Positions 62,383 to 64,000 of a stretch of 64,000 nt of DNA are shown here, piece after piece. The notes beneath the pieces are model-generated. The model was not told the DNA's origin and did no database searches. It saw only the letters and a list, made by a program, of their open reading frames with translations. The position numbers and the translations under genes were made by a program. Within the stretch, counting starts at the first letter, position 1; the number at the start of each line of letters is the position of its first letter. The stretch covers positions 62,001-126,000 of the forward strand of contig NZ_JACHWN010000011.1 of assembly GCF_014191375.1 (NCBI RefSeq), in the 5' to 3' direction. The DNA comes from Mesorhizobium sp. RMAD-H1 (lineage in GTDB: Bacteria; Pseudomonadota; Alphaproteobacteria; Rhizobiales; Rhizobiaceae).

Positions 62383-63024
62383 TCAGCGCGCCGCCCAGTT
62401 GGCGCCGCGGCGGAAGATGGTCCGCATTTGCGGCACGTCGAATTCGCTCGCCACATGGCCGAGCGAGGAATAGAAGACACGGCCCTTGCCGTGCGTGCGC
62501 TTCCAGACGACCGGCATCACCACGCCGTCGATCCACCAGGCGTGATCGCCGTTGAAGGTGGTCGTCGCCAGCACTTCATTCGACGGGTCGACATGCATGT
62601 AGTATTGCTCTGATTTATAAGGGAAATCGCTGATCCCCTCCATCAGCGGATCGTCGGGACGGGTGATGTTGACGGTGTAATCGATGATGTTGCCGGGGTG
62701 GGCGACCCATTGGCCGCCGATGATGAACTGGTATTCGACGCTTTCGCGGAAGGCATCGCCCGCGCCGCCGTGATAGCCGGCAATGCCGACGCCGTTCTGC
62801 ACGGCTTCCGAGAGGTTCTTCACCTCCTCCTTCTCGATCTTCGACATCGTCATGATCGGCACGATCAGCGAGAGGTCGTGGATCGAAGGGTCGGCGAAGG
62901 CCTCGGTCGAGTGCTCCAGATAGACCTTGAAGCCGTCCTCCTGCAGCATGTCGCGGATAATATGGGCGCATTCCTGCGGCTCGTGCCCGCTCCAGCCACC
63001 CCAGACGATAAGTGCTTCACGCAT
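62383..63024 (-). CDS. ThuA-like domain protein
   Basis: 213 residues, ThuA/trehalose-utilisation family with a class I glutamine-amidotransferase-like fold: EALIVWGGWSGHEPQECA, GIAGYHGGAGDAFR, VWKRTHGKGRVFYSSLGH. Family members occur in sugar operons and are thought to be involved in sugar or glycoside metabolism, though biochemistry is sparse. It follows the Gfo/Idh/MocA gene by 17 bases. Confidence 0.83.
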   Translation of the reverse strand: MREALIVWGGWSGHEPQECAHIIRDMLQEDGFKVYLEHSTEAFADPSIHDLSLIVPIMTMSKIEKEEVKNLSEAVQNGVGIAGYHGGAGDAFRESVEYQFIIGGQWVAHPGNIIDYTVNITRPDDPLMEGISDFPYKSEQYYMHVDPSNEVLATTTFNGDHAWWIDGVVMPVVWKRTHGKGRVFYSSLGHVASEFDVPQMRTIFRRGANWAAR

Positions 63025-63041
63025 GATATTCCTCCTCCAAA

Positions 63042-64000
63042 TTAGCGGGCGATGCGGTCATCGACGAGTGACTCAGATAGCGGCGCGGGACGTTCGGTCT
63101 CGGTGGTGATACTGATGGTGGTGCCGGTTTCCGCTGCCTTCTGAAAAGCCTCCATCACCTCCAGCACGTGGAGGGCAAGGCTGCCGTTTGCCCTATGCGG
63201 GCGATTGGAGCGGATGGCATGGGCCATGTCGGCGACGCCGAGCGAGCGGTAATTGCCGTCGGCATAGGGCTTGGTCGTTTCGCGCGTTTCGAAACTGCCG
63301 CCTTTCTTGAGAAGTTCCACCTGTCCGCCGAAATGGTTTGGGTCCGGCACGATGAGCGTGCCCTCGGTGCCGTAGATTTCGAGTGGCACATGCTTGTGCC
63401 CCGCGACATCGAAGCTCATGCCGATCTGCACCACCGCGCCGTTCCTGAAGGCCATGACGCCAGCGACATGGGTCGGCACATGAACGGGTATGCGCTCGCC
63501 ATTGCGGGGCTGGCTGGTGATGACGCGTTCCGTGCGCGGCGCGATGGCGAAGCCCGCGACCTGGGCGACGGGCCCCAAGAGGTTGACGAGGTCGGTGATG
63601 TAGTAAGGTCCCATGTCGAGCATCGGGCCGCCACCGATTTCATAATAGAAATCCGGGTTCGGGTGCCAGCGCTCATGGCCGGGACACATGAAGGTTGCCG
63701 TGCCGCCGACGGGCACACCCAACGCGCCGGAATCGACGATGGCCCGCGCCGTCTGGTGCGAGCCGCCGAGGAAGGTATCGGGCGCTGCGCCGATGCGCAG
63801 GTTTCGCGCTGCGGCGAAGTCCGCGAGCTTTTTGCCTTCCGCGAAATTGATGCCGAGCGGCTTTTCCGAATAGGTGTGCTTGCCCGCCTCCAGCGCCTGC
63901 ATCGCCACCGCCACATGAGCCTTCGGCACGGTGAGATTGACGATGAGTTCGATCTCCGGATCGGCGAGGAGTTCGCTCACCTCGCGGGCGGGCACGCTGA
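63042..64000 (-). CDS. Gfo/Idh/MocA oxidoreductase (partial, runs off window end)
   Basis: The frame is open to the window edge, so the N-terminal Rossmann glycine motif is missing. Visible part, about 319 residues: NLTVPKAHVAVAMQALEAGKHTYSEKPLGIN with the conserved EKP lysine motif, and the GGPMLDMGPYYITDLVNLLG catalytic region (Asp and Tyr) typical of the family. NAD(P)-dependent dehydrogenase acting on a sugar or cyclitol. Clustered with ThuA, as often seen. Confidence 0.85.
   Translation of the reverse strand, partial: SVPAREVSELLADPEIELIVNLTVPKAHVAVAMQALEAGKHTYSEKPLGINFAEGKKLADFAAARNLRIGAAPDTFLGGSHQTARAIVDSGALGVPVGGTATFMCPGHERWHPNPDFYYEIGGGPMLDMGPYYITDLVNLLGPVAQVAGFAIAPRTERVITSQPRNGERIPVHVPTHVAGVMAFRNGAVVQIGMSFDVAGHKHVPLEIYGTEGTLIVPDPNHFGGQVELLKKGGSFETRETTKPYADGNYRSLGVADMAHAIRSNRPHRANGSLALHVLEVMEAFQKAAETGTTISITTETERPAPLSESLVDDRIAR

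Overview
The window looks like a chromosomal or large-replicon segment of an alphaproteobacterium of the Hyphomicrobiales (rhizobia and relatives). Four things point there: a methanol-dehydrogenase accessory gene set (end of mxaK, mxaL, mxaD), many periplasmic-binding-protein sugar ABC importers, rhizobial-style short palindromic intergenic repeats, and a type III secretion system (T3SS) whose gene order (sctC1-sctI-sctJ-sctK-sctL-sctN-sctO-sctQ-sctR-sctS-sctT) matches the rhizobial nolW-nolB-rhcJ-nolU-nolV-rhcN layout. Genus cannot be fixed from the sequence alone.

Layout. 1-1.7 kb: end of a mxa operon for methanol oxidation. 1.9-8.9 kb: a D-tagatose-type uptake and catabolic unit (ribose-type importer, TagK-like kinase, GatZ/KbaZ-like tagatose-6-phosphate enzyme, LacI regulator). 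8.9-11.2 kb: MarR regulator divergent from a ClC chloride channel, with an operator-like palindrome inside the shared promoter. 11.3-15.7 kb: araFGH importer and its probable FCD/GntR regulator. 16-27.4 kb: a second ribose-type importer with mutarotase, GMC oxidoreductase, D-galactonate dehydratase, two SDRs, a GntR regulator, 5-dehydro-4-deoxyglucarate dehydratase and gluconokinase, i.e. oxidative sugar/aldonate catabolism. 27.4-31.3 kb: a SAM methyltransferase divergent from an iron-siderophore-type ABC importer.

31.8-52.3 kb is the most unusual part: a complete-looking T3SS export apparatus. One arm (minus strand, 43.2 to 35.1 kb) encodes an N-terminal secretin fragment, a 59-residue unknown, rod, inner ring, stalk, ATPase, C-ring and the SctR/S/T gate. 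The divergent arm (plus strand, 43.7 kb onward) encodes a 53-residue needle candidate followed by a strong hairpin, SctD, an unknown, a TPR protein and SctV, then a secretin that resembles the Flp/Tad pilus secretin CpaC/RcpA rather than a classical T3SS secretin. CpaD-like and TadD-like lipoproteins follow. SctU has lost the NPTH autocleavage motif (it reads D-P-D-G). A 1040-residue LysM protein with a tandem internal repeat and hydrophobic C-terminal stretches sits beside sctT and is the best candidate for a secreted or translocator protein. No classical translocators, gatekeeper, needle-length regulator, chaperone or regulator were recognised. An L,D-transpeptidase and a Xre/RES toxin-antitoxin pair close the region.

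53.5-54.9 kb is a small AT-richer stretch with a hypothetical gene, tandem stem-loops, a GFA-family protein and a DUF3606-like protein behind an EcfG-type promoter. 54.9-64 kb is a minus-strand sugar locus (Gfo/Idh/MocA, ThuA, LacI, sugar-binding protein, two permeases, GH127 beta-L-arabinofuranosidase, UgpC-type ATPase) for uptake and cleavage of L-arabinose-containing glycans. Its LacI gene appears to start at CTG and to have two palindromic operators in front. No rRNA, tRNA, CRISPR array or insertion-sequence transposase was seen.
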